From assembly GCF_904528075.1 (NCBI RefSeq), contig NZ_LR882035.1, positions 868,001-932,000 of the forward strand: a stretch of 64,000 bases of DNA. The letters are read 5' to 3'. The notes beneath the pieces are model-generated. The model had not been told where the DNA came from. It did not search any database and saw only the letters and a program-made list of their open reading frames with translations. This document shows positions 36,899-44,800 of the stretch, piece by piece; positions within the stretch are counted from its first letter, which is position 1; the number at the start of each line of letters is the position of its first letter. The stretch comes from Agreia sp. COWG (GTDB taxonomy: Bacteria > Actinomycetota > Actinomycetes > Actinomycetales > Microbacteriaceae). The translations under genes were made by a program, and so were the position numbers.

Positions 36899-38911
36899 CT
36901 ACATCACCGCGCCGAAATAGGAGTACTTCACGAAGACCTCGGCCGCGATGCCTGCCTCCTCGAGTACCCCCTGCACGGCGGTGAGCATGTACCTCGAGTC
37001 CCAGCCCATGTAGAGGAAGTGCTCGTCGTCGAGCGTGTCCCAGTGGCCGTTCCACGATTGCGCGTCGTAGATCGGTCCGCCGCGGCGAGCGCTGAAGGCC
37101 ACGACATCGGCACGGGAATCTGCCCAGAGGCGCTTGAAGACGCGGTTGAAGAGGTACTTCACGTCGTAGACCTCCCAGTGTTCGCCGCGGTACTCCACGT
37201 ACTCGAACTCGCGCTGCCAGCCCTGCGGCCAGCCGCGCCGCTTCTGGGCGTCGAGGATGGGTGTGAGCCCATCGTCGTCGATCATCACGACGGCAGGCCG
37301 CTTCCAGACGTCGAGGAACCGCGCGGTGAGCAGGACGGTGCGCTCGGAGATCGCCCTCGTTCCCCAGGCCGGGGTCTCGGCGAGTTCGTGGGTCAGAGCG
37401 ATGGCGCTCGCCGCATAGGAGCGGTCTCGTTTGTCGGGGAAGGACTTGTCGGCTGCCCGCTCGGCGAGGTGTTCCTCGAGCAGGGCGAGGTTGCCGATGG
37501 TCTGCGAGAGCGCCCGGTGGCTGTTCTGCTCGTCGTCGCTGTAGTCGGCCCACTCGCGTTCGCCGTCGCCGCTCCACGAGTCTCCCGGCGCGAGCGGGAA
37601 GATGTGCTCGACGTCGAGATCGTCGAGGCTCGGCACGCCGCTGAGGCGCGCCAGAACGTAGGCGGCGTGGGGCAGCTCGGCGTATTTCAGCGCCACCCGC
37701 ACGCGCTCGTCGCTCGGGGTGATGCGGGAGATCGCGCGAAGCAGCGCATCCGGCCCGTCGCCTCGGGCCCTCGACAGGCGGGCGACCAGCCGGTCGTTGC
37801 TCACGCCGACCAGGGTGCGGCGCAGCAGCAGCGACTGGATGTTCTCGAGCAGCTCGATGAGCGTCGTCGCGTCGAGCGAGCCCTCTGAATAGTCGAGGTA
37901 GGCGCGCATGACCAGCGGGTACATTCCCCGCCCGAAGGTGTTCAGGTAGCCGAGCTGCCGTGACACCTCGGGGTCTGCCTCGAGGCTTGGCTCCAGCAGA
38001 ACGCGGTAGGCGGCCGAGAATGACCGCCACTCGGCGGCGTGGGTGCGCAGGGTGTCGACGTCGAGCCTCGGGAACCGTTGCTGGAACGCGTCGTACACGC
38101 CGCGCTGGCCGACGACGGTGACCTCGCGGCCCGTCGTCATCACCAGGTAGTGCCTCCAGAACGACGCGATCTGCTCACCGGTGTTCTGCTCGATCGGCAG
38201 CCAGAACTCGTCTTCGATCTCGCTCTGCTCGGCGTGGGTGAGGCCCATGAGCACGTAATTGTGGATCAGCTCGTGGTCGCGCAGGGGCTCGCCCGTGGAG
38301 TTGAGGCTTTCGAAGATCTGCTGGGCGTTGGCATCCGGCCCGAGCGTGATGGCGACGTGCTCGAGCTTCTGCAGCCCTCGCCAGATGAGCGGCACCTCGT
38401 CGACGCCGACCTGGCTGCGAAAGAACGCGTAGTTGTCGTCGAAGCGCGAGTCGCGCAGCTCGTCGCCCGGGCCCCGCTGCGCGAGAACGACGCTTTCGAA
38501 GACCTCGGCCCAGGCGCGGTGCGGGCGCAGCTTCGTACGGCCCCGATCGTCGGCGCGCACGAGCACTCGAGCGAGCTCGTTGGCGAGGGTGGGTTCGGAT
38601 TCTGCGACGGTGTGCTGAAGCGCGGCGATCAGCAGCATCAGGGTGGTGATGCGTTGCTGCCCGTCGATGAGTACAAGCTCGGAGTCGTCGTGGTCGTCGG
38701 TGCTCTTGGTCGACAGGATAGAGCCGATGAAGTGGGTGTGCCGATCTGCCGACGCGGACACGGCGCGGATGTCGGCGAGCAGCTTCTCGCACGCGCCGAT
38801 GTCCCAGCGGTACTGCCTCTGGTAGACGGGGACCACGATCGTGGTGTCGTCTCGGGACAGCCACGCAACGGTGTTGACCGCGGTCGCATCGATGTTGGTG
38901 GCAGTGACCAT
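36899..38911 (-). CDS. DUF262/DUF1524 protein, GmrSD-like putative modification-dependent endonuclease
   Basis: 670 residues. The N-terminal DUF262 (ParB/sulfiredoxin-like NTPase) domain has VPVYQRQYRWDIGACEKLL and the signature LVLIDGQQRITTLMLL. A helical middle follows, then a DUF1524 His-Me nuclease segment DLDVEHIFPLAPGDSW and IGNLALLEEHLAERAADKSF. A C-terminal extension (about 560-670) contains WEVYDVKYLFNRVFKRLW. GmrSD and BrxU proteins with this architecture cleave phage DNA with modified (for example glucosylated) cytosines. In the third HNH element the usual Asn residues appear as Ala and Asp, so nuclease activity may be weak. No methyltransferase gene is nearby, as expected for type IV systems. 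Confidence 0.8.
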   Translation of the reverse strand: MVTATNIDATAVNTVAWLSRDDTTIVVPVYQRQYRWDIGACEKLLADIRAVSASADRHTHFIGSILSTKSTDDHDDSELVLIDGQQRITTLMLLIAALQHTVAESEPTLANELARVLVRADDRGRTKLRPHRAWAEVFESVVLAQRGPGDELRDSRFDDNYAFFRSQVGVDEVPLIWRGLQKLEHVAITLGPDANAQQIFESLNSTGEPLRDHELIHNYVLMGLTHAEQSEIEDEFWLPIEQNTGEQIASFWRHYLVMTTGREVTVVGQRGVYDAFQQRFPRLDVDTLRTHAAEWRSFSAAYRVLLEPSLEADPEVSRQLGYLNTFGRGMYPLVMRAYLDYSEGSLDATTLIELLENIQSLLLRRTLVGVSNDRLVARLSRARGDGPDALLRAISRITPSDERVRVALKYAELPHAAYVLARLSGVPSLDDLDVEHIFPLAPGDSWSGDGEREWADYSDDEQNSHRALSQTIGNLALLEEHLAERAADKSFPDKRDRSYAASAIALTHELAETPAWGTRAISERTVLLTARFLDVWKRPAVVMIDDDGLTPILDAQKRRGWPQGWQREFEYVEYRGEHWEVYDVKYLFNRVFKRLWADSRADVVAFSARRGGPIYDAQSWNGHWDTLDDEHFLYMGWDSRYMLTAVQGVLEEAGIAAEVFVKYSYFGAVM

Positions 38912-39011
38912 GGTCTCGCTTCGCCTCTCGGTGTGGCTGGGGTACGCAACCGCCGAGTTTAGTCGATGCTGGGTCTGAGTCGTCGGTAGCGCCTGCTGCG
39001 CTCGGCGGGGC

Positions 39012-39033
39012 GATAAGGACTAAAGTCCGTATC
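39012..39033. promoter_or_regulatory. 22-bp palindromic operator candidate
   Basis: The two halves GATAAGGACTA and AGTCC with flanking GTATC are symmetrical at 9 of 11 pairs around 39022/39023. It lies 81 bp before the downstream start codon and 9 bp upstream of an iron-box-like site, in the position of a -35 region or an upstream regulator site. Confidence 0.45.
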
Positions 39034-39041
39034 AAATAGCC

Positions 39042-39060
39042 CCAATGTAGGCTTACCTAA
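39042..39060 (+). promoter_or_regulatory. DtxR/IdeR iron-box-like site over a -10 region
   Basis: TAGGCTTACCTAA (39048-39060) matches one and a half arms of the consensus TTAGGTTAGGCTAACCTAA; the whole 19-mer agrees at 13 positions. TAGGCT inside it is itself a plausible -10 hexamer, so the iron-loaded repressor would occlude the promoter. Confidence 0.55.
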
Positions 39061-39113
39061 GTTGGGCCTGTTAAAACGTGCTGGCCCCCAACGAAAGGAC
39101 ATGATTTTCGATC

Positions 39114-39887
39114 ATGGGTTACATCAAATCTGCCGCTCTCGAGGAGACCGGCTACGTCGTATTGGATCGCTACAACAAAGAGATCGACCCCAAAGAGTGG
39201 CTCGACATCGAGTACAACGACTGGAAGTCCTCTGGTGACACCCGATTCGCTCCGCTCGCGAGCGCCTTCGGCGACATCGAATGCAACGGCTTCTGGAACC
39301 ACAAGCCGCCGCGCACCGACAAAGACGGCGTGTTCATCCCCTCGCAGACCGAGAAGGCCCCGACCCTGACCGCGCGCGCCCAGGAGCCCGGTGCGAACGT
39401 CGGCCGTTGCCGCGTCATCGAGCTGCAGCCGAACACCTACGCCGACTGCCTTTACAACCTGCACCAGGACGACAACAACCGCCTGAACCCCGACGGAACC
39501 GGGTGGGTCGTTCGCGGCTTCTTCAACCTCACCGACGACAAGGACAGCTTCTTCGTTCTGCGCGAGAACCGCACCGACCCGAGCGTCGAGTACCGCATCG
39601 CGCTTCCCGCCGGCGCCCAGCTGATCATCGACACCCAGCGTCTGTGGCACGCCGCCACTCACCTCGGCAGCGACCCCCGCTACTGCCTCATCACCTCGTG
39701 GGAGTCCGGCCCCGAGCTCGACGCCTACATCGAGAAGTACAACGGCGTGAAGCACGTTCCGAACTTCGAGGTCGACCAGGAGGTGCTCGACGCCGGCCAG
39801 GCCGAGCAGACCCGCCGCCTCGCCGCCCGCGCCGCCGCCCTCGCGGCTCGTGGCCAGGCCGAGAAGCTCGTCATGAGCGAGGCCTAA
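39114..39887 (+). CDS. Probable iron-regulated 2OG-Fe(II) oxygenase-like protein
   Basis: 257 residues, cytosolic. The arrangement H117-x-D119 (YNLHQDDNN), H179 or H183 (LWHAATH) 60 residues later, and R189 ten residues further (SDPRYCLITSW) is that of a jelly-roll non-heme Fe(II)/2-oxoglutarate dioxygenase; ALPAGAQLIIDTQRLWH resembles the strand before the second His. I do not recognise a named family. Codon use is extremely biased to C-ending codons, and a strong terminator follows, as for an abundant protein. Iron-box and palindrome upstream imply induction on iron starvation. AAAGGA lies 14 nt before ATG 39114, unusually far. Confidence 0.6.
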   Translation: MGYIKSAALEETGYVVLDRYNKEIDPKEWLDIEYNDWKSSGDTRFAPLASAFGDIECNGFWNHKPPRTDKDGVFIPSQTEKAPTLTARAQEPGANVGRCRVIELQPNTYADCLYNLHQDDNNRLNPDGTGWVVRGFFNLTDDKDSFFVLRENRTDPSVEYRIALPAGAQLIIDTQRLWHAATHLGSDPRYCLITSWESGPELDAYIEKYNGVKHVPNFEVDQEVLDAGQAEQTRRLAARAAALAARGQAEKLVMSEA

Positions 39888-39907
39888 GCCTCCTCTGGTC
39901 TCACCCG

Positions 39908-39942
39908 CAAGGCCCCGTCTCTTCGACGGGGCCTTGTTTTTT
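39908..39942 (+). terminator. Intrinsic terminator
   Basis: A perfect 12-bp stem (CAAGGCCCCGTC with GACGGGGCCTTG), 5-nt loop and an 8-nt T-rich tail. It ends the oxygenase-like gene. Confidence 0.92.
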
Positions 39943-40003
39943 CTAGGCGCACCGCCTGCGCAGGACGATAATTGGCCCTATCGCTGCGATGAAGGAGAGA
40001 CAC

Positions 40004-40438
40004 ATGCCCACCTCACTCAACCCCTACCTGGGCTTTCGAGACAACGCCCGCGAGGCCATGGAGTTCTATCAGACGGTGTTCGGGGGCGAGCTCACCATGA
40101 GCAGATACGCCGATTTCGGCATGAACGAGGACCCGTCAGAGGCCGACAAGATCATGCACGCCCAACTGGTTGCGCCCGGCGGACTGGTCTTCATGGGCGC
40201 GGATACCCCGAACAGCATGGCCTACACCCCGGGCAGCAACTTCTCTGTCTCGCTGAGCGGGCGCGACGTCGACGAGCTCACCGGCTTCTGGCAGAAGCTG
40301 AGCGACGGCGCCGACATCTACGTGCCGCTGGAGATGGCGCCGTGGGGCGACAGCTTCGGCCAACTCAGAGACAGGTTCGGCGTGAGTTGGATGGTCAATA
40401 TCGGCGGCTCGCCGACCGAGCCGACTCCTCACTCCTGA
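40004..40438 (+). CDS. VOC/glyoxalase-fold protein, PhnB-like
   Basis: 144 residues. The pattern LNPYLGFRDNAREAMEFYQ, VFGGELTMSRYADFGM, HAQLVAPGGLVFMGAD and PWGDSFGQLRDRFGVSWMVN is that of PhnB-type members of the vicinal oxygen chelate superfamily. These bind a metal and small hydrophobic or resistance compounds, but the specific reaction is rarely known. It begins at ATG 40004 behind GAAGGAGAG. GATAAT (39966-39971) upstream is a fair -10 box. Confidence 0.82.
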   Translation: MPTSLNPYLGFRDNAREAMEFYQTVFGGELTMSRYADFGMNEDPSEADKIMHAQLVAPGGLVFMGADTPNSMAYTPGSNFSVSLSGRDVDELTGFWQKLSDGADIYVPLEMAPWGDSFGQLRDRFGVSWMVNIGGSPTEPTPHS

Positions 40439-40444
40439 TCGTTC

Positions 40445-41233
40445 CTAGCGCGCTCGCGCGTAGCGGGTGAGCAGCAGTCCGTTCGACTCGAGGACGTGCA
40501 CCAGGCGCATCCGGCGGGCGGCGCTCGTCGCGCCGTGTGAGATCCGGATGCCGGCTCCGCCCTCGAGAAGGGGACTGACGGTGAGGCACAACTCGTCGAC
40601 CAGGTCGGCATCGATCAGCGTTCCGAACAGGCTGGGCCCGCCCTCGCAGAGAATCTGCGTCAGCCCGCGGTCGACGAGGGCGCAGACGAGCTGTCGCGCA
40701 TCCACCGAGTCCGTGCCGCACGAGATAACGGTGGCGACGGCCTCGAGGGCGGCGCGACGGGATCCCGGTGCCGCATCCGAGGTCAGCACCAGGGGGCGCA
40801 CGGGCGCCTTCACGAAGACGTCGCTGGCCGGATCGAGATCGAGTCGACCGGAGACGAGGGCGAAAGCTGGCTGAGCGGCCAAGCCGTGAGCCTGTCGCCA
40901 CGCAGCGTCGGCATCCGACAGTCGCATCGCGCCATAGCCCTCGCTGCGCACGGTGCCGGCGCCCACGAGCACCACGTCGGCGAGGCGTCGCACGGTGTCG
41001 AAGACGGCCTTGTCTGCCGGTCCGCCCAGGCCGCCGGAGACCCCGTCGACTGTCGCGGATCCGTCGAGGCTCGTCACGAAGTTCATGCGCACGGTCGGCA
41101 CGCGGCGATCAGCAACCGAGTAAGCCGCGACCAGAGCATCATCGTCGAGCGCATCGGTGGAGGCATCGGCGGGGGCGGCAGCATTGCCAGCGGCCGCGTA
41201 GGACTGCAGCCTCACGATGTCGGCGTCGCTCAT
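40445..41233 (-). CDS. RibD C-terminal-like (pyrimidine reductase family) reductase
   Basis: 262 residues. After an acidic N-terminus of about 40 residues comes the RibD_C/DHFR-like fold: VRMNFVTSLDGSATVDGVSG, VLVGAGTVRSEGYG, ILCEGGPSLFGTLIDADLVD. It lacks the deaminase half of RibD. The mycobacterial member Rv2671 has dihydrofolate reductase activity. This gene is translationally coupled (ATGA) to the FolP2-like gene, so a pterin or folate reduction is more attractive than a role in riboflavin synthesis, but that is inference. Confidence 0.75.
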   Translation of the reverse strand: MSDADIVRLQSYAAAGNAAAPADASTDALDDDALVAAYSVADRRVPTVRMNFVTSLDGSATVDGVSGGLGGPADKAVFDTVRRLADVVLVGAGTVRSEGYGAMRLSDADAAWRQAHGLAAQPAFALVSGRLDLDPASDVFVKAPVRPLVLTSDAAPGSRRAALEAVATVISCGTDSVDARQLVCALVDRGLTQILCEGGPSLFGTLIDADLVDELCLTVSPLLEGGAGIRISHGATSAARRMRLVHVLESNGLLLTRYARAR

Positions 41234-42162
41234 GCTGGCTGCTCGTTCACGTCGCTCATATTGTGTCGCAGCAGCGCCGGCGGTCGCAGCCCCAGGATCG
41301 CCTCGGTCATACGCATCGCCTGCACAGACCTCGGCACGTCGTGCATGCGCACGACGCGGGCGCCGAGAAGCGCGCACGCGGTGGCTGCCGCGAGCGATGC
41401 GTCCGCACGCTCGGTGCGGGGCAGGTCGAGGCTCTCTCCAAGAAAGTCCTTATTCGACACGGCGGCGATGGAGGGCAGGCCGATGCGGGCGATCTCATCG
41501 AAGCGGCGGGTGATCTCGAGCGAGTGCAGGGTGTTCTTGTTCAGGTCGTGGCCCGGATCGATGATGATGTTCTGCTCTGGCACGCCGAGGCCGACGGCCA
41601 TCTCGATGCGGCTCTGCAGAAAATAGACGACCTCTTTCACGACGTCGTCGTACTGCGGCCTCGCGTACGCGGTGCGGGGGCGGGCCCTGCTGTGGGTGAT
41701 GACGAGGGTGGCGCCCGTCGCCGCAGCGAGCTCGGCGAGACCTGGATCGTGGAGCCCGGTGGTGTCGTTGATCACGGAGGCTCCCGCGGCGATGCACGCC
41801 TGGGCGACCTCGGTGCGGAAGGTGTCGACTGAGATGACCACGTCTGACCGGCTCGCGACGGCGCCCACGACGGGCAGCACGCGGTCGAGCTCTTCGGCCG
41901 CAGACACCTCGGGACCGGGAGCGAACTTCACGCCGCCGATGTCGACCCAGTCGGCGCCGGAGGCCGCCGCAGCGAGTGCGGCGTCGATGGCGCTCTTCAG
42001 CCCGAACGTTCGGCCGCGATCGAAAAAGCTGTCGGGCGTGCGGTTCACGATGGCCATCACCGCGATCTGCTTCGAGAAGTCGAAACTGCGCGCGCCGATG
42101 GTGCGAACCGGGTTGCGAAGAGGGGGAAGCGAAAACCCGGAGGGCCCCGTCGGAGTGCTCAT
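41230..42162 (-). CDS. folP2: FolP2-type dihydropteroate synthase homologue
   Basis: 310 residues, TIM-barrel of the pterin-binding family. VMAIVNRTPDSFFDRG replaces the usual NVTPDSFSDGG, and DWVDIGGVKFAPGPEVSA replaces DIGGESTRPG, the loop that closes over p-aminobenzoate. The same substitutions occur in mycobacterial FolP2 (DIGGVKAGPG), which does not appear to supply normal dihydropteroate synthase activity. ISVDTFR and IIDPGHDLNKN (normally DPGIGFGK) are other pterin-site segments. I therefore call it FolP2-like with uncertain reaction. It is first of a two-gene operon with the RibD-like reductase. Confidence 0.8.
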   Translation of the reverse strand: MSTPTGPSGFSLPPLRNPVRTIGARSFDFSKQIAVMAIVNRTPDSFFDRGRTFGLKSAIDAALAAAASGADWVDIGGVKFAPGPEVSAAEELDRVLPVVGAVASRSDVVISVDTFRTEVAQACIAAGASVINDTTGLHDPGLAELAAATGATLVITHSRARPRTAYARPQYDDVVKEVVYFLQSRIEMAVGLGVPEQNIIIDPGHDLNKNTLHSLEITRRFDEIARIGLPSIAAVSNKDFLGESLDLPRTERADASLAAATACALLGARVVRMHDVPRSVQAMRMTEAILGLRPPALLRHNMSDVNEQPA

Positions 42163-42245
42163 GACTCCATCATCGCGCCCGCATGAGGTCGTCGCCTGTG
42201 TGCCGAGCCTGCTCGCCGCCGTTGATTACCGCGGCTGCCTGCGGA

Positions 42246-43109
42246 TCAGGAGAATGCTGCCGTCGTCCAGAGGTGAATCAGCGCGTACGACCGCAGGGGG
42301 CGCCATGGCTCGGCGAGGCGTTCTGCCTCGCCGGCGGTGCGCACCCCGAGCGCCCGCCGCAGCACCAGGTCTCCGGCGGGATACGCGTCGCGATCGCCGA
42401 GGGCACGAACGGCCAGGTAGTCGGCTGTCCACGGTCCGATTCCCGGGATTGCGAGAAGCGAGGCCCTCGTCTGAACGAGGTCGACCGACGGGGTCAGCCG
42501 GAGCCCGTCGGCAGAGGCCCTGGCCACGGCTTGCACCGTTCGCGTACGCGCGCCGGTCAGGCCGACAGCCCGCTGCAGCTCATCGGTCGGCACGGAGGCC
42601 AGAACGTCAGGCCGGGGAAAGAGGTGGAGCGAATCGGGCCCCGGCTCGCCGAAGGCCGCAACGAGCCGACCGGCGAAGGTGCGCGCCGAGACCAGCGACA
42701 CCTGCTGGCCCAGCACGGTGGTGATTGCCGCCTCGTACCCGTCGGGATGACCGATCACACGCAGCCCTGGCCGGGCCGCGACCATCGTGCCGAGTATCGG
42801 GTCGCGGCCGAAGGCATCCGTGATTCTCGGCGGCTCGAGATCGAGGTCGAGCCACGCACGAACGAGGGAGGCGACGGCCGCGACATCGCTCGGCTCGACG
42901 CTCGAGATGGTCGTCATCACCGACCGGGTGCCGAGCACGACCCGCACGGCGACCGGGCCGCTCGGGGCGGTCACGACGCGCGTTACCGAAAACTCGTGCG
43001 GATCGACCCGCTCGGCACCCGGAACGGCGTGCGCCGCGATGAGGGCGAGTGCCTTCTCGCGCTCGTAGGGCGGAACGAAGGGAAGATCGATCGTGGTCGA
43101 CGGGGGCAT
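42246..43109 (-). CDS. alkA: DNA-3-methyladenine glycosylase II-like (AlkA)
   Basis: 287 residues: an AlkA_N-like domain (about 1-90) and a helix-hairpin-helix glycosylase domain. Key parts are IGHPDGYEAAITTVLGQQVS, the hairpin LLAIPGIGPWTADYLAVRAL, and the catalytic Asp in DAYPAGDLVLRRALG. It removes alkylated purines, leaving an abasic site. The Ada methyltransferase half that many actinobacteria fuse to AlkA is absent. The start lies 10 nt after the stop of the LLM oxidoreductase gene, so the two are co-transcribed. Confidence 0.87.
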   Translation of the reverse strand: MPPSTTIDLPFVPPYEREKALALIAAHAVPGAERVDPHEFSVTRVVTAPSGPVAVRVVLGTRSVMTTISSVEPSDVAAVASLVRAWLDLDLEPPRITDAFGRDPILGTMVAARPGLRVIGHPDGYEAAITTVLGQQVSLVSARTFAGRLVAAFGEPGPDSLHLFPRPDVLASVPTDELQRAVGLTGARTRTVQAVARASADGLRLTPSVDLVQTRASLLAIPGIGPWTADYLAVRALGDRDAYPAGDLVLRRALGVRTAGEAERLAEPWRPLRSYALIHLWTTAAFS

Positions 43110-43119
43110 CGTCGCGTCG

Positions 43120-44070
43120 TCAGAGCGCGCGGGCGAGCGAATCGAGTTGGCTCAGCGGGTCTTCGCCGGCCGGCATGAGCACGACGCTGGTGGCGCCGCT
43201 GGCATGAAGCTCGGCGATGCGGTCGCGCACCCGGGTGGGGGTTCCGACCAGCGCGAGGAGGTCGATCCACTCGTCGGGCACTGCGGCGATGAACTCGGAG
43301 CGGCTCGCCGACCGCGCTCGCAGCGCGACGAATTCGTCGGCGAAGGGCAGTGGCGTGATGTGCGGGGCCCAGTCGGGTTCTCCGATCCATTCGAGGGCGG
43401 GCCGCGCGCGCTCGCGGGCGATAGACGCGTCGTCGTCGACGACGGCCACGTTGTAGGCGACGACCTCGTGCGGTGTGGTCGCATCGATGTCGGCGAGGGC
43501 TGCTACCAGGTACTCGGGAGTCACGGGTTCGGCGAGAATGGTTCCGTCGGCAGACCGGCCGGAGATAGCGAGCGATTTGGGACCGCGCACGCCGGCGAAC
43601 ACCGGGGGAGCGATCGCGGCCGGGCTCTCGAGCTGCGCGCCATGGATCTGCACGTAACGCCCGTCGACCTCGAGCGGTTCGCCTGCCAGGAGGGTGCGGA
43701 GCGCCGTGAGGTGCTCGTCGAGCATGGTCAGGATGCTCGCCGGCTTGTCGCCGACCTGGCGCATCCACACGGGCATTCCGTGACCGATCCCCAGCCGAAG
43801 CCGATCAGGATAGAGCTCGGCCAGGGTGTTTGCCTCGAGCGCGGTGAACGCCGCGTTGCGAACCGGCGCGGGCAGGATGCCTATTCCCACCCGGATGCTG
43901 TGGGTCGATGCCAGCGCCACCGCGGCCTGGGCGAAGCCGCCGCGAAAGAAGCAGTCCTCGACCACCCAGAGCTCGTCGAAGCCGAGGCGCTCTGCCTTCT
44001 GTGCGAACGGCACGATCTGGTGGGCGGGGAGGTCGCGGGGCAGCATGGTGCCGACGGTGGCAGTGGTCAC
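43120..44070 (-). CDS. LLM-class flavin-dependent oxidoreductase
   Basis: 316 residues, luciferase-like TIM barrel using FMNH2 or F420. VGTMLPRDLPAHQIVPFAQK, LGFDELWVVEDCFFRGGFAQ, GIGILPAPVRNAAFTALEAN and LRLGIGHGMPVWMRQVGDKP are F420-dependent-subgroup-like segments. The substrate is unknown. The start is GTG 44070, with TAGGCT-N7 upstream on the minus strand (44078-44083), a leaderless promoter. It leads the operon with alkA. Confidence 0.85.
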   Translation of the reverse strand: MTTATVGTMLPRDLPAHQIVPFAQKAERLGFDELWVVEDCFFRGGFAQAAVALASTHSIRVGIGILPAPVRNAAFTALEANTLAELYPDRLRLGIGHGMPVWMRQVGDKPASILTMLDEHLTALRTLLAGEPLEVDGRYVQIHGAQLESPAAIAPPVFAGVRGPKSLAISGRSADGTILAEPVTPEYLVAALADIDATTPHEVVAYNVAVVDDDASIARERARPALEWIGEPDWAPHITPLPFADEFVALRARSASRSEFIAAVPDEWIDLLALVGTPTRVRDRIAELHASGATSVVLMPAGEDPLSQLDSLARAL

Positions 44071-44077
44071 GAGAACA

Positions 44078-44083
44078 AGCCTA
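44078..44083 (-). promoter_or_regulatory. Leaderless-type -10 box of the LLM oxidoreductase gene
   Basis: TAGGCT on the minus strand, 7 nt ahead of GTG 44070, identical in hexamer and spacing to the promoter at 29261. Confidence 0.55.
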
Positions 44084-44146
44084 GATGTGACGACCGAGTG
44101 GGGTGGGCAGACGACGGACGGAGGTCGTGGATCTCGACCGGCGGTG

Positions 44147-44330
44147 TCAGTGACCGGCGATGTCAGCGAGCGGCTGCGTCGTGAGGGGGGGGTCGAGCAG
44201 GGCGACCAATGCCGGCTCGGCCTCGCTCAGCACGATGTGCCCGGCGACGACGAGCTCCGCGAGGCCGTGCACGGCACCCCAGACCCCCGTGGTCAGAGAG
44301 GTGAGAGTGGCTCCGGAGGCGGACGGCGGT
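44147..44330 (-). pseudogene. C-terminal remnant of a TetR-family regulator (WHG domain)
   Basis: Reading leftwards, about 55 codons encode LTTGVWGAVHGLAELVVAGH and on to the stop at 44147-44149 (ending PLADIAGH). The WxAxHGLxxLxxAGH pattern is that of TetR ligand domains of the WHG type. The DNA-binding half is missing. The fragment ends against a quinone-reductase fragment on the opposite strand, as if a single deletion removed both 5' halves. Confidence 0.6.
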
Positions 44331-44700
44331 CTGGTGGGGCTCGGTGCCGGCTCTGCTCAAGGGATTCTTCGACCGCCTTCTTCTGCCCAAACGGGCGTAT
44401 CGGGTGAAGAAGAACGGTCTTCCCGAGGGGCTGCTCTCGGGCCGAACCGGTCGGGTCATCGTGACCACGGACTCACCGTGGTGGTACCTGCGCCTCGTCG
44501 GCGACACGACGGTGCGGCATGTGCGGCAGACCACGCTGCGTTTCTGCGGACTCAGAGGGGTCAAGGCCACACGCCTCGGCCCGGTCAAGGGGTCGACCGA
44601 CGAGCTTCGCGCGACGTGGTTGTCGAAGATCGAACGCATCGCTCAGAGCGACGCCGGCAGATTCGGCGATGCCCGCGTCGGGCAGGCCGTCGCGGTGTGA
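44326..44700 (+). pseudogene. C-terminal remnant of a flavodoxin-fold NAD(P)H quinone oxidoreductase
   Basis: About 122 codons begin with VWWGSVPALLKGFFDRLLLP, the FMN-phosphate/dimer motif usually found near residue 100 of NQO/MdaB/KefF-like enzymes. The rest (TGRVIVTTDSPWWYLRLVGD, TLRFCGLRGVK, LRATWLSKIERIA) is the normal C-terminal half. The first 80-100 residues, including the N-terminal FMN strand, are absent, and a GTG at 44344 without ribosome site is unlikely to make a working protein. Confidence 0.7.
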
Positions 44701-44722
44701 CCCCTTCGCGGCCCGACGCAAA

Positions 44723-44762
44723 GACCGGCCGTGCCCACCTGGTGAGGTGGACACGGCCGGTC
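44723..44762. terminator. Strong bidirectional hairpin
   Basis: GACCGGCCGTG and CACGGCCGGTC pair over 11 bp, then CCACC with GGTGG over 5 bp, with one C-A mismatch and loop TGGTGA. It separates the quinone-reductase remnant from the convergent hexapeptide gene. There is no T-tract. Confidence 0.65.
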
Positions 44763-44800
44763 GATGGTGCTTCGTCGAGCGGCTGGGGGGAATGGACGCC

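Noticed and set aside
39101..39241. A 46-codon frame starting at ATG 39101 just after AAAGGA
   Set aside because: The ribosome site is only one base from this ATG, the translation is Arg/Gln-rich, and it is out of frame with the conserved oxygenase-like protein.
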